Origin: Bolinopsis microptera
Taxonomy: Eukaryota > Ctenophora > Tentaculata > Lobata > Bolinopsidae
Direction of reading: 5' to 3'
DNA length: 64,000 nt
Assembly: GCF_026151205.1 (NCBI RefSeq)
Contig: NC_087082.1
Coordinates: 1,250,001-1,314,000, forward strand
Shown here piece after piece: positions 11,301 through 22,800 of this stretch. Every line of letters starts with the position of its first letter. The stretch's first letter is position 1. The notes under the pieces are model-generated. The model worked only from the letters and a program-made list of their open reading frames with translations, did no database searches and had not been told where the DNA came from. Made by a program: the position numbers and the translations under genes.

Positions 11301-14300
11301 GTTTCTAGCGGTACGCAGGCATATATTTCGAGATCTGAATGATAGAATTTTTTAAAACTTTCCTGATAGTTACATGGCTATAAGACGGATAACCTGAACA
11401 AGTTTGGGCGAATTTCTATGTGCCAAACTTGAGATATGACTTCAAACACACGAAAACATCTCAAAATGGCGGTTTTGGTACAATATTTGACGAAAGTCGA
11501 TTATCTCGAGATCTGAATGATAGAATTTCTTTAAACTTTCCAGATAGTTACATGGCTATAAGACGAATAATCTGAGCGAGTTTGGGCGAATTTCTATGTG
11601 CCAAACTTGAGATATGACTTCAAACACAAGTAAATATTTCAAATTGGCGGTTTCTAGCGGTACGCAGGCATATATTTCGAGATCTGAATGATAGAATTTT
11701 TTAAAACTTTCCAGATAGTTACATGGCTATAAGACGGATAATCTGAGCAAGTTTGGGCGAATTTCTATGTGCCAAACTTGAGATATGACTTCAAACACAA
11801 GTAAATATTTCAAATTGGCGGTTTCTAGCGGTACGCAGGCATATATTTCGAGATCTGAATGATAGAATTTTCTAAAACTTTCCTGATAGTTACATGGCTA
11901 TAAGACGGATAATCTGAGCAAGTTTGGGCGAATTTCTATGTGCCAAACTTGAGATATGACTTCAAACACACGAAAACATCTCAAAATGGCGGTTTTGGTA
12001 CAATATTTGACGAAAGTCGATTATCTCGAGATCTGAATGATAGAATTTCTTTAAACTTTCAAGATAGTTACATGGCTATAAGACGGATAATCTGAGCGAG
12101 TTTAAGCGAATTTCTATGTGCCAAACTTGAGATATGACTTCAAACACAAGTAAATATTTCAAATTGGCGGTTTCTAGCGGTACGCAGGCATATATTTCGA
12201 GATCTGAATGATAGAATTTTTTAAAACTTTCCTGATAGTTACATGGCTATAAGACGGATAACCTGAGCAAGTTTGGGCGAATTTCTATGTGCCAAACTTG
12301 AGATATGACTTCAAACACACGAAAACATCTCAAAGTGGCGGTTTTGGTACAATATTTGACGAAAGTCGATTATCTCGAGATCTGAATGATAGAATTTCTT
12401 TAAACTTTCCAGATAGTTACATGACTATAAGACGGATAATCTGAGCAATTTTGGGCAAATTTCTATGTGCCAAACTTGAGATATGACTTCAAACACACGA
12501 AAACATCTCAAATCCTCTTCCTCCTCCATTTCCTCCTTCTCCTCTTCCTCAGTCCTCCTCAGTCCTCCTCAGTCCTCATCCTCCTCCTCCTCCTGAGTCT
12601 TCTTCCTCCTGAATCCTCCTGAGTCCTCCTCCTCCTGAGTCCTCGTCCTCCTGAGTCCTCCTCCTCCTCCTCCTCCTCCTGAGTCCTCCTCTTCCTGAGT
12701 TCACCTCCTGAATCGTCTTCCTCCTCCATCTCCTCCTCCTCCAGCTCCTCCTTCTCCTCCTGAGTCTTCCTCCTCCTGAATCCTCCCGAGTCCTCCTCCT
12801 CCTGAGTCCTCATCCTCCTGAGTCCTCCTCCTCCTCAGTCCTCCTTTCCCAGTCCTTCTCCTCTTCCTCCTCAGTCCTCCTGAGTCCTCCTCCTGAGTCC
12901 ACCTCCTCCTGAGTCCTCTTCCTCCTACACCTCCTCCTGAGTCCTCCTGAGTCCTCTTATCCTCCTGATCCTCCTCCTCCTCCTCCTCCTCCTGATCCTC
13001 CTCACTCCTCCTCAGTCTTCCTCAGTCCTCCTCAGTCCTCTTCCTCCTCCTCATCTTCATCCTCTTCCTCAGTCCTCCTCAGTCCTCCTCATCCTCCTCA
13101 CCCTCCTCATCCTCCTCCTGATTCTCCTCAGTCTTCCTCAGTCCTCTTCCTCCTCCTCAGTCCTCCTCCTCATCCTCCTCCTCCTCATCCTCCTCATCCT
13201 CCTCCTGATTCTCCTCAGTCTTCCTCAGTCCTCTTCCTCCTCCTCAGTCCTCCTCCTCATCCTCCTCATCCTCATCCTCCTCATCCTCCTCATCCTCCTC
13301 CTCCTCCTCCTCCTCCTCAGTCCTCCTCAGTCTTCCTCAGTCCTCTTCCTCCTCCTCCTCCTCCTTCTCTTCCTCTTATAGCCATGTAACTATCTGGAAA
13401 GTTTTAATAAATTCTATCATTCAGATCTCGAAATATATATACCTGAGTTCTGCTAGAAACCGCCACTTTGAGATATTTTCTTGTGTTTGAAGTCATATCT
13501 CAAGTTTGGCATATGGAAACTCGCCCAAAATCGCAAAGATTATCTGTCTTCTAGCCATACAACTATCTGGTAAGTTTAAAGAAAATGTGTCTTTCAAATC
13601 TCGAAATATATGCCTGCATTCCGCTACAACGCGCCAATTTGAGATATTTTCTTGTGTTTGAAGTCATATCTCAAGTTTGGCGCATAGAAATTCGCCCAAA
13701 CTTGCAGATATTATCTGTCTTATAGCCATGTAACTATCTGAAAAGTTTGAAAAAGTTCTATCATTCAGATCTCGAAATATATGCCTTTGTTCCGCTGGAA
13801 ACCGCCAATTTGGAGATATTTTCTTGTGTTTGAAGTCATATCTCAAGTTTGGCACATAGAAACTCGCCCAAAATCGCACAGATTATCCGTCTGATAGCCA
13901 TACAACTATCTGGAAAGTTTAAAGAAAATCTATCATTCAGATCTCTAAATATATACCTGTGTTCCGCTAGAAACCGCCAATTTGGAGATATTTTCTTGTG
14001 TTTGAAGTCATATCTCAAGTTTGGCACATAGAAACTCGCCCAAAATCGCACAGATTATCCGTGTGATAGCCATACAACTATCTGGAAAGTTTAAAGAAAA
14101 TTTATCCTTCAGATCTCTAAATATATACCTGTGTTCCGCTAGAAACCGCCAATTTGGAGATATTTTCTTGTGTTTGAAGTCATATCTCAAGTTTGCCCCA
14201 TAGAAACTCGCCTAAAATCGCACAGATTATCCGTCTGATAGCCATACAACTATCTGGAAAGTTTAAAGAAAATCTATCAATCAGATCTTGAGAAAATCGA

Positions 14301-16000
14301 AAAAATATTCTAAGTTATTTACTAAAACACTCGATTTTCGACCATTCCATATGGTACAGTTTTGTCGAAAGTCCTTCTGTGGTCACATTTTCAGAGAACT
14401 CAAGTTGTAGCGCGCATTTCCGTATTAATGTAAAAAGAGCAGTTTTTCAGCTGAAATTGGTCTCTCACGTACGTTTTTAACCGCGCGCGTTGAATAATAT
14501 ACGTTTTCTGATAATACAAACTATCGTTACATCTAGCGATTACAAACCTTCCCACGCTTTAGTTAATTTCATTAGACGAAAAGCTTTATTTTTGAAGAAT
14601 CGAAACGATTTTTATCAGGGAACGACTAAATGCTTCTGCCATGTGTATCTTTGGGAACACACGGATAAAGTTATTATATCTGATATCGACGGAACAATAA
14701 CGAGGAGCGATGTCTTCGGGCACATATTACCGTGGGTTGGCAAGGATTGGACACAGAACAATATCGCTCAGCTCTTTTCGGCGCTGCATAATAATGGGTA
14801 TGACAGTTTTTAAAATCTGAAAATCGATACTAAAATCAACCATAGATCTTTCTTAAAGTCAACCATAGATCTTTCTTAAAGATTTAGCCAGTGCAAATTT
14901 CCCATGAATCGCGGCTTAACCTGTTAGACATAGAACGAAGATTACAGATTAGTACCCAGGGCGCCGTGAAGTATCACTCTACTTTCCTCCGTGACGTGTG
15001 CTCGTATTTCAGTGACGTTATTATACGTACCGGGTACGGAATTAATACCAAAATTTCGTATATAATTTACCAATTTTAGGTATAAATTCCTCTATCTGTC
15101 TTCACGAGCGATCGGACAAGCCTCCATGACAAAGAATTTCTTGAAATCTATCAAACAGAATGGAGTTGGTAAGTTCCTTATAATCCTTGATAACTTCTTT
15201 ATAACTACGCCTATCCGAGCCTTGCTGTATTAACGATGTTCCACCACAGCGTCAGTGGGCAGCTATCTACATCTACAGCGTATATAAGTATAAGAAATGT
15301 GTACATATAATAAAGTTCCGTCACTGTACCTTGTTTATTCTTAACACTCCATTATTCAGGTATCCCAGAGGGACCAATGCTCCTCTCACCTGACTCCCTA
15401 CTCCGCGCGTTCAAAGTCGAGCTAGTCCTCAGAAGACCGACATCTTCAAGATAAAGTGCTTGAGTGACATTAAAGGGCTATTCGGGGAGGACGGGTCGCC
15501 TTTTTACGCAGGTTTTGGAAACAAGGGAACTGATAGCAAGAGTTATCAGGCTGTTGGGATACCCCCTCATCGGACATACCGGATCAACCACAGGGTCAGT
15601 ATATTTATATTCTAAAGAATATTCTCTGTAGATCCTATTGTAAAGATTTTGTTGCAAATCAACGCCTGTATTGTTTGACAGCTCGGGAAAATGGTTTAAT
15701 TTTAATGTGATTCCTCTCTATACTATATAACTACTTCAAATCCTGATATTCCTGTTTCTAAAGACAACCTAATAAGTTAATTTTTTAATTAATTAATCAA
15801 GAAATAAAAATATTCAGGGTGAGATATACACAGAGAACTCTATCGTCCAGCACTGTACGTACGCCGAGATTTACGATCACAACGAGGTCTACTTCCCCAT
15901 TGTCCGTCCTGAAGTTGAGCTGATGAACGAGGAGTTCTTGGCTCAAAACTTCTGGAGACCCCACATTCCGGAGATTAACGAGGATGATATGGTTCTGTGA
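5305..16000 (+). CDS. LPIN: Lipin, Mg2+-dependent phosphatidate phosphatase (15 exons)
   Basis: Converts phosphatidate to diacylglycerol for triglyceride and phospholipid synthesis; lipins also act as nuclear co-regulators. Exons: 5305-5377, 6347-6453, 6591-6686, 6851-6943, 7619-7672, 7891-8046, 8350-8466, 8637-8731, 8998-9044, 9375-9467, 9740-10215, 14619-14797, 15080-15168, 15360-15594, 15818-16000; all have GT-AG borders and matching phases. The N-LIP domain starts [20 protein letters not shown] and includes [13 protein letters not shown] and GEAFFVKT. The C-LIP/HAD domain has [14 protein letters not shown] with the catalytic DxDxT at 14682-14696, then [14 protein letters not shown] and GPMLLSP. 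The product would be about 697 aa. The exon at 15360 lacks one base relative to frame, giving a stop at 15452-15454. The intron before exon 12 is filled by a giant foldback. Confidence 0.93.
5461..5625 (+). pseudogene. LINE reverse-transcriptase fragment in lipin intron 1
   Basis: Translation contains [20 protein letters not shown], which matches the common N-terminal RT block of LINEs (LKNGKAPGPDGI.NEFLK), followed by an in-frame stop and then LINRLFE. It is a short decayed remnant. By chance it has acceptor and donor-like edges (5476/5543) giving a 66-nt phase-compatible pseudo-exon. Confidence 0.55.
6945..7575. repeat. 16-bp tandem repeat TCTTTGTTTTACACAT split by the MITE
   Basis: Copies occur at 6945-7012 (about four) and 7411-7575 (about ten). 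The MITE at 7013-7410 inserted into the array. Confidence 0.9.
7013..7410. mobile_element. 398-bp MITE, copy 1, with perfect 6-bp target duplication
   Basis: Begins AGGCATCATGTAGCC and ends with its exact inverse GGCTACATGATGCCT. It is flanked by TCTTTG on both sides (7007-7012 and 7411-7416); because it sits in a TCTTTG-containing tandem repeat, the duplication alone would be weak, but copy 2 at 47223-47626 has its own. The interior has blocks of GTCGGGGTTT repeats in opposite orientation on each side, a poly-T tract (7172-7206) and an internal second copy of the ATGTAGCCGGTGGGCCCGA terminus. There is no coding capacity. It sits in a lipin intron. Confidence 0.85.
8262..8337. repeat. 13-bp repeat with CACGTG E-box in each unit, lipin intron
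   Basis: Unit GATAATGACACGT, about six copies, ends about 12 bp before the 3' splice site of exon 7 (8350). Each unit contributes one CACGTG, the core site for bHLH-ZIP factors, but a regulatory role is only inference. Confidence 0.85.
10260..12512 (+). repeat. About 171-bp satellite array, left arm, with higher-order pattern
   Basis: The unit includes CATGGCTATAAGACGGATAA and GTGCCAAACTTGAGATATGA. Two unit types alternate: type A with AATATTTGACGAAAGTCG and type B with TCTAGCGGTACGCAGGCATA. Type A starts near 10263, 10612, 10962, 11481, 11999 and 12348, so spacing is about 349 or 518 bp, meaning dimer and trimer higher-order repeats. Confidence 0.9.
12513..13375. repeat. CCT/TCCTCC low-complexity tract
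   Basis: About 860 bp of CCTCCT, AGTCCTCCT and CCTGAGTCCT variants with almost complete purine/pyrimidine strand asymmetry. It forms the spacer between the two satellite arms. Such tracts can adopt triplex (H-DNA) structure. Confidence 0.95.
13376..14290 (-). repeat. About 171-bp satellite array, right arm (inverted)
   Basis: Reverse-complement units of the left-arm repeat, for example ATAGCCATACAACTATCTGG near 13554, 13897, 14068 and 14240. Copies are more diverged from the left arm than left-arm units are from each other. Confidence 0.9.
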
Positions 16001-17597
16001 ACTTTCCGAGGTAGATTATTAGTCCTGGGATGTTTAGTTGACTAATCAGTTGATTGGTCAATTGGTTAGTTGTTCGATTAATTATTTGTCAAATTAACTA
16101 ACTTGTTTCTTGAGAATTGGGTTCTGAATCACTGAATTTGAGGGAAATGCTGGTTAATTTCATGGTCTCTCAAGTTCGACTAGCTTGTTAACTTTGAGAA
16201 TTTAATTACACATTTTGTTTACGAACGGTTTGATCGGTACGGTAATTTAAGACTTAAGTGCTTAAATTGTTCTGAGGGTAAATTTGATTTTTTGCTAATT
16301 TTGGGCTTCTTTCCATTTGGAATTGATTCGATTTTAAGTGTTCTGATAGAATTCTTGCTTGATTTATCTAAACCATTTCGTAATCAGATCTTGTTGCTTT
16401 ATATTGTTAATTAACTGATTGATTAGTTATTCGGTCTTGATATGTAAATTTGACTACTAGTGCCTGCCTTGAATTACTCACTCAAAACATTTAATTTTGT
16501 CAACTATGCTCAAAACCACTTACTTACAAAACCACTATAACATTAATGATATAAAGCTAAACTTATAATTTAGCTTTTGACCAGATTCACGTGTGTTATA
16601 GTCTATGAGGTATTCCTATTTCCTTGGCCTTTAATCTTCAGCCCAATGTAAGCATTCGCATTTTGAGTTACCACAGTTTGAGTTGATAGTTTTAAGTTTT
16701 GTTGAAATGTATACGTCATTAGTTTGTGGTTGAAAGTTTACGGAGTTAACTACTCTATTTTCAGATGTGGTGAGCTGATTGTAGTTCTGACTGAGTTAAT
16801 TTGTCAATTAAATTGAGATCTTTGGGTCACCTTTGAAACGTAGTTTACTTATTGTAGTTTACTTATTGTAGTTTACTTATTGTAGTTTACTTATTGTTTA
16901 CTTATTGAGATCCCTTGTTGCTTGTGATTCCCGCATGGCACTCATTTGTGTTTGATTTGATATTTACATTTTAAGGATCAATATTTATATAGACCAAGTG
17001 ATTTTTAAAAGTGACCTCCGCGTAGCACATACAGGACCTCTGTTATTGATCATTATATGTTAGATTCAATGTTATTGATCTTATTTTGTGTTATTTTATT
17101 TTTTAATTTCTGTATGACTAAAATATGATTTGTTTATGTTATATCTTAGTTTTTTCTAAGTTCATTAAAATAAACCATTGAATTGGAACGGTAAATTTAC
17201 ACATACACAATACAGCGTTTTACACTTTCAGTAAGATGTCAGTTTTCTACCAATTACAAATTAGTACGCATCCTAGACATGGCATTCAAGTCCGGCATAT
17301 ATTTAATCTTGTATCTGCTGATATGGCAGATTTTTCAATGAGGAATACAATTTCGGTACTTCAATTGAGACGCATGAAGGATCACAAACTATGCAATGGA
17401 TCGTTCACATATTTTGTAAATTAAATGTCAGCCATTTTAGACCCCTCCGTCAGGCAACACATCAATATCATAGTTGCATATTTAATTTTAAAATGCAAAA
17501 AATAAATCTTTAAATGTACACACAATTACTAAGCGTATATTGGTCAAAGGTCATTAATCATATATTTACAAACAATATTTATAATTATATATTAAGG
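16001..17597. other. Lipin 3' flank / intergenic region
   Basis: AT-rich, no supported gene. It contains a 17-bp tandem repeat GTAGTTTACTTATTGTA (about 16840-16905), probably in the lipin 3' UTR or flank. Confidence 0.5.
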
Positions 17598-17630
17598 TTA
17601 CTGGGCGGCGCTCAGCCTGTCATTCCGCCG
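17598..17630 (+). repeat. Transposon terminus (CTGGGCGGCGCTCAGC family), left-type
   Basis: TTACTGGGCGGCGCTCAGCC... matches, over about 31 bp and in inverse orientation, the terminus at 24274-24306. Two further termini of the same family lie at 23525-23556 and 35112-35144. Confidence 0.75.
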
Positions 17631-17753
17631 CATCTCCAATCGGTTTCAATTTATTGAATGAGTTTATGAACAGAAAAAGTCTGCTGTGAGCGGTCCCAGG
17701 TAAATATCATGTAAACATTAATAAAAGTTGTCTTGATTTTTCATGTTCATTGT

Positions 17754-19571
17754 TCAAGCACAGCCTGTACTGAAAATCTTTTCTCCGGCCTCCATTTGAT
17801 CAGCCACAAACGAGTACGAACTTTCTTCGGGCATGCCGTAAAAAGCAAATCGTTTGGTTTTGCTGTACTTTTCAAGACAGTCTCCCATTAACCTATTTTC
17901 ATACAAAATCTCTCCATCGATCTTTATCTGAAGAACCCCATTGTAAATAGAAACAGCCCACAAGGTTTGCACATTTTTAATGCACTTTCCTTTTAAAGCT
18001 CTCGGTGTTACACATGCAATGCAGCCTGTAAGAAAAATACCCCTTTTACTCCATTGGAATTTTCCAATTCTGCTCCCATTTTCATCATAGAAAACAACAG
18101 AGTTGTACTTCTTTCTTTTGACGATAGAACGGACGGCGATTCCTTGCTCGGAGTTAGGGAGATCTTGCTTTACGGTGCAGCTTATGTCGGAACAGTATCT
18201 GCACTCGGGGGTCCAACAGTCACAGGTCTTGAAGATGTTTGATCCTACGTCAGAGCTGTCCGTTCCTACATGAATGAGCCCTGTTAGTGTCTGACAGATA
18301 CTGTGAATTGTAGAAATCTTTATTAATTCGACTTTTAACCAAAAAAAATGTCCAATTTAAAGATAATTACCACGGCCAATATAGTCATTAAACAGAGTAG
18401 CACAAATTTACACGAAGTTAAATTAATCAATAAAGTAAGATATTTAACTTACCAAAGACCAAGTTCTCCGGACCTTCAAAAATAATATTCTCTGAATCTG
18501 ACCGGTCTTCTGAGTCGTTCTCGTCTGTACGATGTTTAAACGTTATTTGTTATACTTATGGACAGATGGGGTTTCAAGTTGAAGTATATTAGTAACTACT
18601 TTATGCTGACTATCTTACTTTGCTTATGCTGACTTTCAATCAAAATTCAGAACAATCATCAATACACTAATACAGTCGGATGGTTCAATTTGCAGTAAGA
18701 AGAGTAATCCGTTATCTTAGACTTACTTATTCTATCAGATCCTGAATCATCCGAGATCTCCTCTGAGTCCTCTCTGACGTCATCTTCTACATCCTCTTCT
18801 AGTTCTACGTCTTCTTTCACCTCCTCTTCCAAGACCTCTTCTTCAATTTCGCCATCATCACCTGTTTAATAGGTGATGAGTTGTATACAAATTGACAAGG
18901 TTAAGTCTTATGAAGCTGTGGATAGCAAAAACTTTTATAAAACCGTCCAAAAAATTACAAGATTAACAATAACATCTCATAAGCCGTAACCACAACTCAC
19001 TGGAATCTGTAGAGCCTTTTAACGGTTGAACCTGGTCCTGGTATTGATCCATCCAGTTTCCTTTAGGCCAGTATTGACAAACTACATAAGCTCTATGTAG
19101 AGTCTCAGACGTTGCAAACCCACAATTCAGCTGTGTGGCATCCTTCCAAACAAGCTGGGTAAAATGACTTGTAACACCATTGCTCCTGCTATTCACAAAA
19201 TCCCAGTTCTTAATCTCATTGTACCAGCGTTCTATTCCACCGTTGTAAAAGGGTGCTGGTTCAGGATCCTCACCGTTGTAAGAAGCCCAGGACATATTCT
19301 CTCCGAATGCCTTCGGATCTGGAGTGTGTTCAAACTCCCCGGTATCCCCAATATGTTCCACCCACTCCTGGGCAGTAAAAGTAATGTCCTGGCCAGCTAC
19401 TCTGGCATAACAGAGAGGAGGAGTGCCGTGGTGACGCGCTCGGTACTCGTTGTGCTTGTCCAGAACCAACTGTTCCATTTCATTGAGTCGTGTCGTTCTG
19501 CACACTCCCTCCACTCTTAGATAGGACAAAGTGCTGATGAGGAGAAGAGTCTGTAGTAATGACATCTTCAT
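17754..19571 (-). CDS. Secreted CAP-domain protein with acidic linker and Cys-rich C-terminal domain (4 exons)
   Basis: 434 aa from exons 19001-19571, 18727-18861, 18453-18524 and 17754-18280 (all GT-AG, phase 1). Start chosen: ATG at 19571, directly after an acceptor-like CTGTTAG, giving the signal peptide MKMSLLQTLLLISTLSYLRV. Residues about 30-180 are a CAP/SCP domain: LDKHNEYRARHH, AQEWVEHI, FGENMSW, HFTQLVWKDATQLNCGFA and VVCQYWPKGN are the classic blocks including the conserved His and Glu. An Asp/Glu-rich linker follows (EEEVLEEEVKEDVELEED). The C-terminal about 175 aa holds about ten Cys and KRKKYNSVVFYDENG; I do not recognise this domain. CAP proteins are extracellular, with roles from lipid binding to defence or venom; no function is implied here. 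Confidence 0.85.
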
Positions 19572-19820
19572 ATCTAACAGGGAGAAGTTATAAGTCAATT
19601 CGTCTGAGTGTTTCTGCCTGATTGGCTATCATTTAGAGAATGTATATATTCAAACAATATACACATAATATAGCAATGACCCTATATAAAAATTCTTTAA
19701 AAATGGTACAAATTTTAAAAACTGAGGTAAAAATAAAAACCCTTTGCAATAATATATAACAAATTCACATCACAACAAAAAGCAGTTTAGACCCCCATCT
19801 AACAAGCACTCCATGACCTT

Positions 19821-22800
19821 TTAGGGTTTAGGAGTGTTGATCAGGTTAAGGTCCAAATCACGTATTGCCGTGGGTGGAAGAGTTCTGGTACCTCTGTATC
19901 CCCTGATAGATATTATACAGGTTCTGAGTAGATCAAAGCGCAGTCTGCGTCTGACAAATGACATCACATCACAATACCGTTGGCCTTTCTTAAGGCTGAT
20001 CTTTTCAGCGAGATGTTTTAGGAACTGAGAAGCCTCAACTGCCATTCCTCCTGTAGTACTGAACACCAGTGGTGTGAAGGTAGCCTTTTCTACATTGAGG
20101 ACTCTGTCATTGTACTCACGTTTTTTGTTATTCTCGTGAGATTGGTACATCTGCGAGATGCTCTTGTCACTGTTGGACTGGGCTTGAGGGTGAAGTACCC
20201 TTACATCTGTGAATGCCCTGTCCAGTGGCGACCAGAACGATCTCGCACTGATGTCCAGTCTTGCACCATCTTGTCTATTTGTTCCATTTGATAGTTTAAG
20301 TGTGGGAGGAACGGAGAGAAGCTGAGGTTCTGTTTCAACGTCTTTGCAAACAGTGGTTAGGAGTTCAGCTATTGTATCTCTGAGTGAATTGTGTCTAAGT
20401 GAAACGTAGCCTCCGATTTTGCAGGTTAGAGTATGGTTGATATGGTTTTGTTTTCCACATACACATAGGGGACTTCTGTTAGCTGTAGACAGTGTAAGAT
20501 TATATCTGAGTGAGAGGGCATCAAAGAACTCTTGTTTGTTGAGGACATACCCACATGCTTTTAGAGGGAGTGTGGATAACCAAATGGATGCTCCTTTTTC
20601 GCTGAGGAGTTCTATTTGCCTTTGTGTGGATGGGGATACCTCACTCATAATAGTTTCACGTTGCTGTTTGTAAAGCTCTTCCTTACGCTTCTTTATGTCA
20701 CTAATGATGTCATGTTGCAGTTCCTCGTTTGGTTGGAAAGTAATGTGTTGTTGAAAAACTGCTTCTGTGAGCTGTTTCGTGGCATTTACTGAGTTAGAGT
20801 ACTCCATCTCTGCTGTTGATGTACAGTCTGGAATGCTCAGCCCGCCCATTCTTGCGGGAAGTGAAGCTATTTTCCTGATCTGATCAGGCACAAAACTTTT
20901 GCCCATAATGGCCGGTATAAAGTCTTCCTTGACACAATATTCCAAGAGTTTCAAGTGGTCAGAAATCCCTGGGGTGGTACGGCAGACAAAGTTCCATCTT
21001 TTGGAGGTTCCATAGATAAAAGCGGAGTAGGCTAGCTGGGGTTCGTTAGCAGCTATATCGACAAGCCCTAGAATGTCTGCTTTCCAACTTTCTGTCTCTT
21101 TTAATACAAACTCTTCTACCCCTTCTTCTGATCCAATATATGACCCAAGATAACGATGGCCTTTGGTTGTAATCTGAACATCTGGAAAGAGTTCCTTAGC
21201 TTTGGTAGCATGCTCTGGTTTCACTATCAACCATGTCTTGCTGGGCTTAGGGTAATACCCATACTTGGGACCATGATCTTTTAGGTCCTTCCACCATTTC
21301 AGGAGTTGATCAAGTTTACCCCCTGCTGCAGAGTCGTCTGCATACCAAACTTGTTTGGGATAAGAGTTAGGTTCCCTGTCCAGTTCTAATTCTGTATCAG
21401 ATTCCGTCTGTTTAACCTGGACTTCTCTGAGCAGAGGCATTAGGCTCAGTGCATACCATCCAAGTGCACTGGTATCTCCCTGTGTTGTTCCTTCCTGAGA
21501 CAGAATGAGATTATCACTGTTGGCAACGAATAGGTCAGCTTCTTGTCTGTAAGAATTGAGGATGTAAGTGAACAGCTCTGGACAGGTGTATCGAAGGTTC
21601 CTAAGGGCTGTGTTGCGGTTTAATGCATTGAAAGCGTTTTCAGCATCAACAAGCAGGATTGCTTCTGTGGATTCGTCTTCAAAGATCTTTCTGACTGCAT
21701 GAATGGCCGCTTCTACTCCTCCTTGCAGGCCACCACACAGTTGCATGGGTGCTGTGTTCATGATAATGTCCTGTTTCAATGTGATCATCACAGCTTTGCC
21801 GACTATTCTTCTAAGGACTTCACCAATCCCAATGGGTCTAACCCCTGGGTCTTTGTCAAGGGGGATGAGGCGACCTGCTATGTATGTTTTCAGGTGGTCG
21901 GGCTGTATCTTTTGGCAACACAGCTTTCTGGCCAAAACTGCGACTGCTTCTTTTAGATATTCAGGCTTTTTCTTAAACTGCTTAGAGCAGAGAATATGCT
22001 GCCATGTCTCTGCATCTGTTCCTGAGGGCCCACCAGACCCACTAAGGTCTCTTGCAACCTTTTCAATCCTGCTGGAATCAATGGAATCAAATATGACAGC
22101 ATCTACCTCTTCGATGGGGCCCTTCATCAGACTAGATTCGAGTGATGGGCTGCTTTCGGGGTGTTTCTTTATGAGTTCTTGTATGACAGTAGGGCTTGTG
22201 TCCAGGAGTTTACTTCTCTGGCTCCCATTCCATCTTAAGGCTGCAGAGACTTTTCCTTGTAACATGAGTCGTGTAAAAACTTGGTTGTGATGTCCTGGGC
22301 TGTATTTGGATTTGAGAAGGCGATCTTGTATTGATTTACATTCCCTAGCGAGCTTCTCGATTTCGCCATCTTTCCATAGCTGGAGTCTTCTTTCAAGGTG
22401 TGCTACATGGTCTTTGGCTTTAGAGGATTTGGAGGGTTTCTGTAGCAGGAGGGGAAACATTATAAGCGTCATAGAAATTGCAACACTCTCAAGGCTGGAG
22501 CCGCTGTTAAAGAAATTGATGGTGTTGGTGACTTCCTCGATAAAACTCTCTCCTATCTTGCCTTTCGGTACCTTAAACATGTTCTTCTTCCAGAGGACTA
22601 CCCTCTTGTAGATAGAGTCTACAGCTGGCCTAATCTGTAAACCTTGTAGGACTCCCCATTTCGCATTTTTGATCGATGCGTTGACTGGATCCGGGGGAGG
22701 TAAAGTAGATGTAGTAAGGCGTTGTCTTTCACAGTTACCACAGACGAACGCAATGTCGAACTTTTCATCTTGGAGGTGTTTGTATTCTTTGGTGTTGATT

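Larger units (their letters stand above)
10219..14396. mobile_element. Giant foldback element built from satellite arrays
   Basis: The two outer ends are inverted copies: GGTCACAGAGTTGGACTTTC at about 10221 and, in reverse, GACCACAGAAGGACTTTC at about 14391-14374, each followed inward by ACTGTACCAT. The left arm (about 10260-12510) has about 13 direct units of 171-178 bp. The right arm (about 13376-14290) has about six units of the same repeat in reverse orientation. The middle is CCT-rich. The element occupies nearly the whole lipin intron between exons 11 and 12 and has no coding capacity. The structure fits a foldback transposon whose long TIRs are satellite arrays. Confidence 0.8.

Noticed and set aside
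12559-12813. Glu/Arg-rich open frame on the minus strand
   Set aside because: It is a translation of the CCT microsatellite.
13664-14203. Overlapping 60-71 codon frames in both strands
   Set aside because: They repeat with the satellite period and reflect repeat units, not genes.
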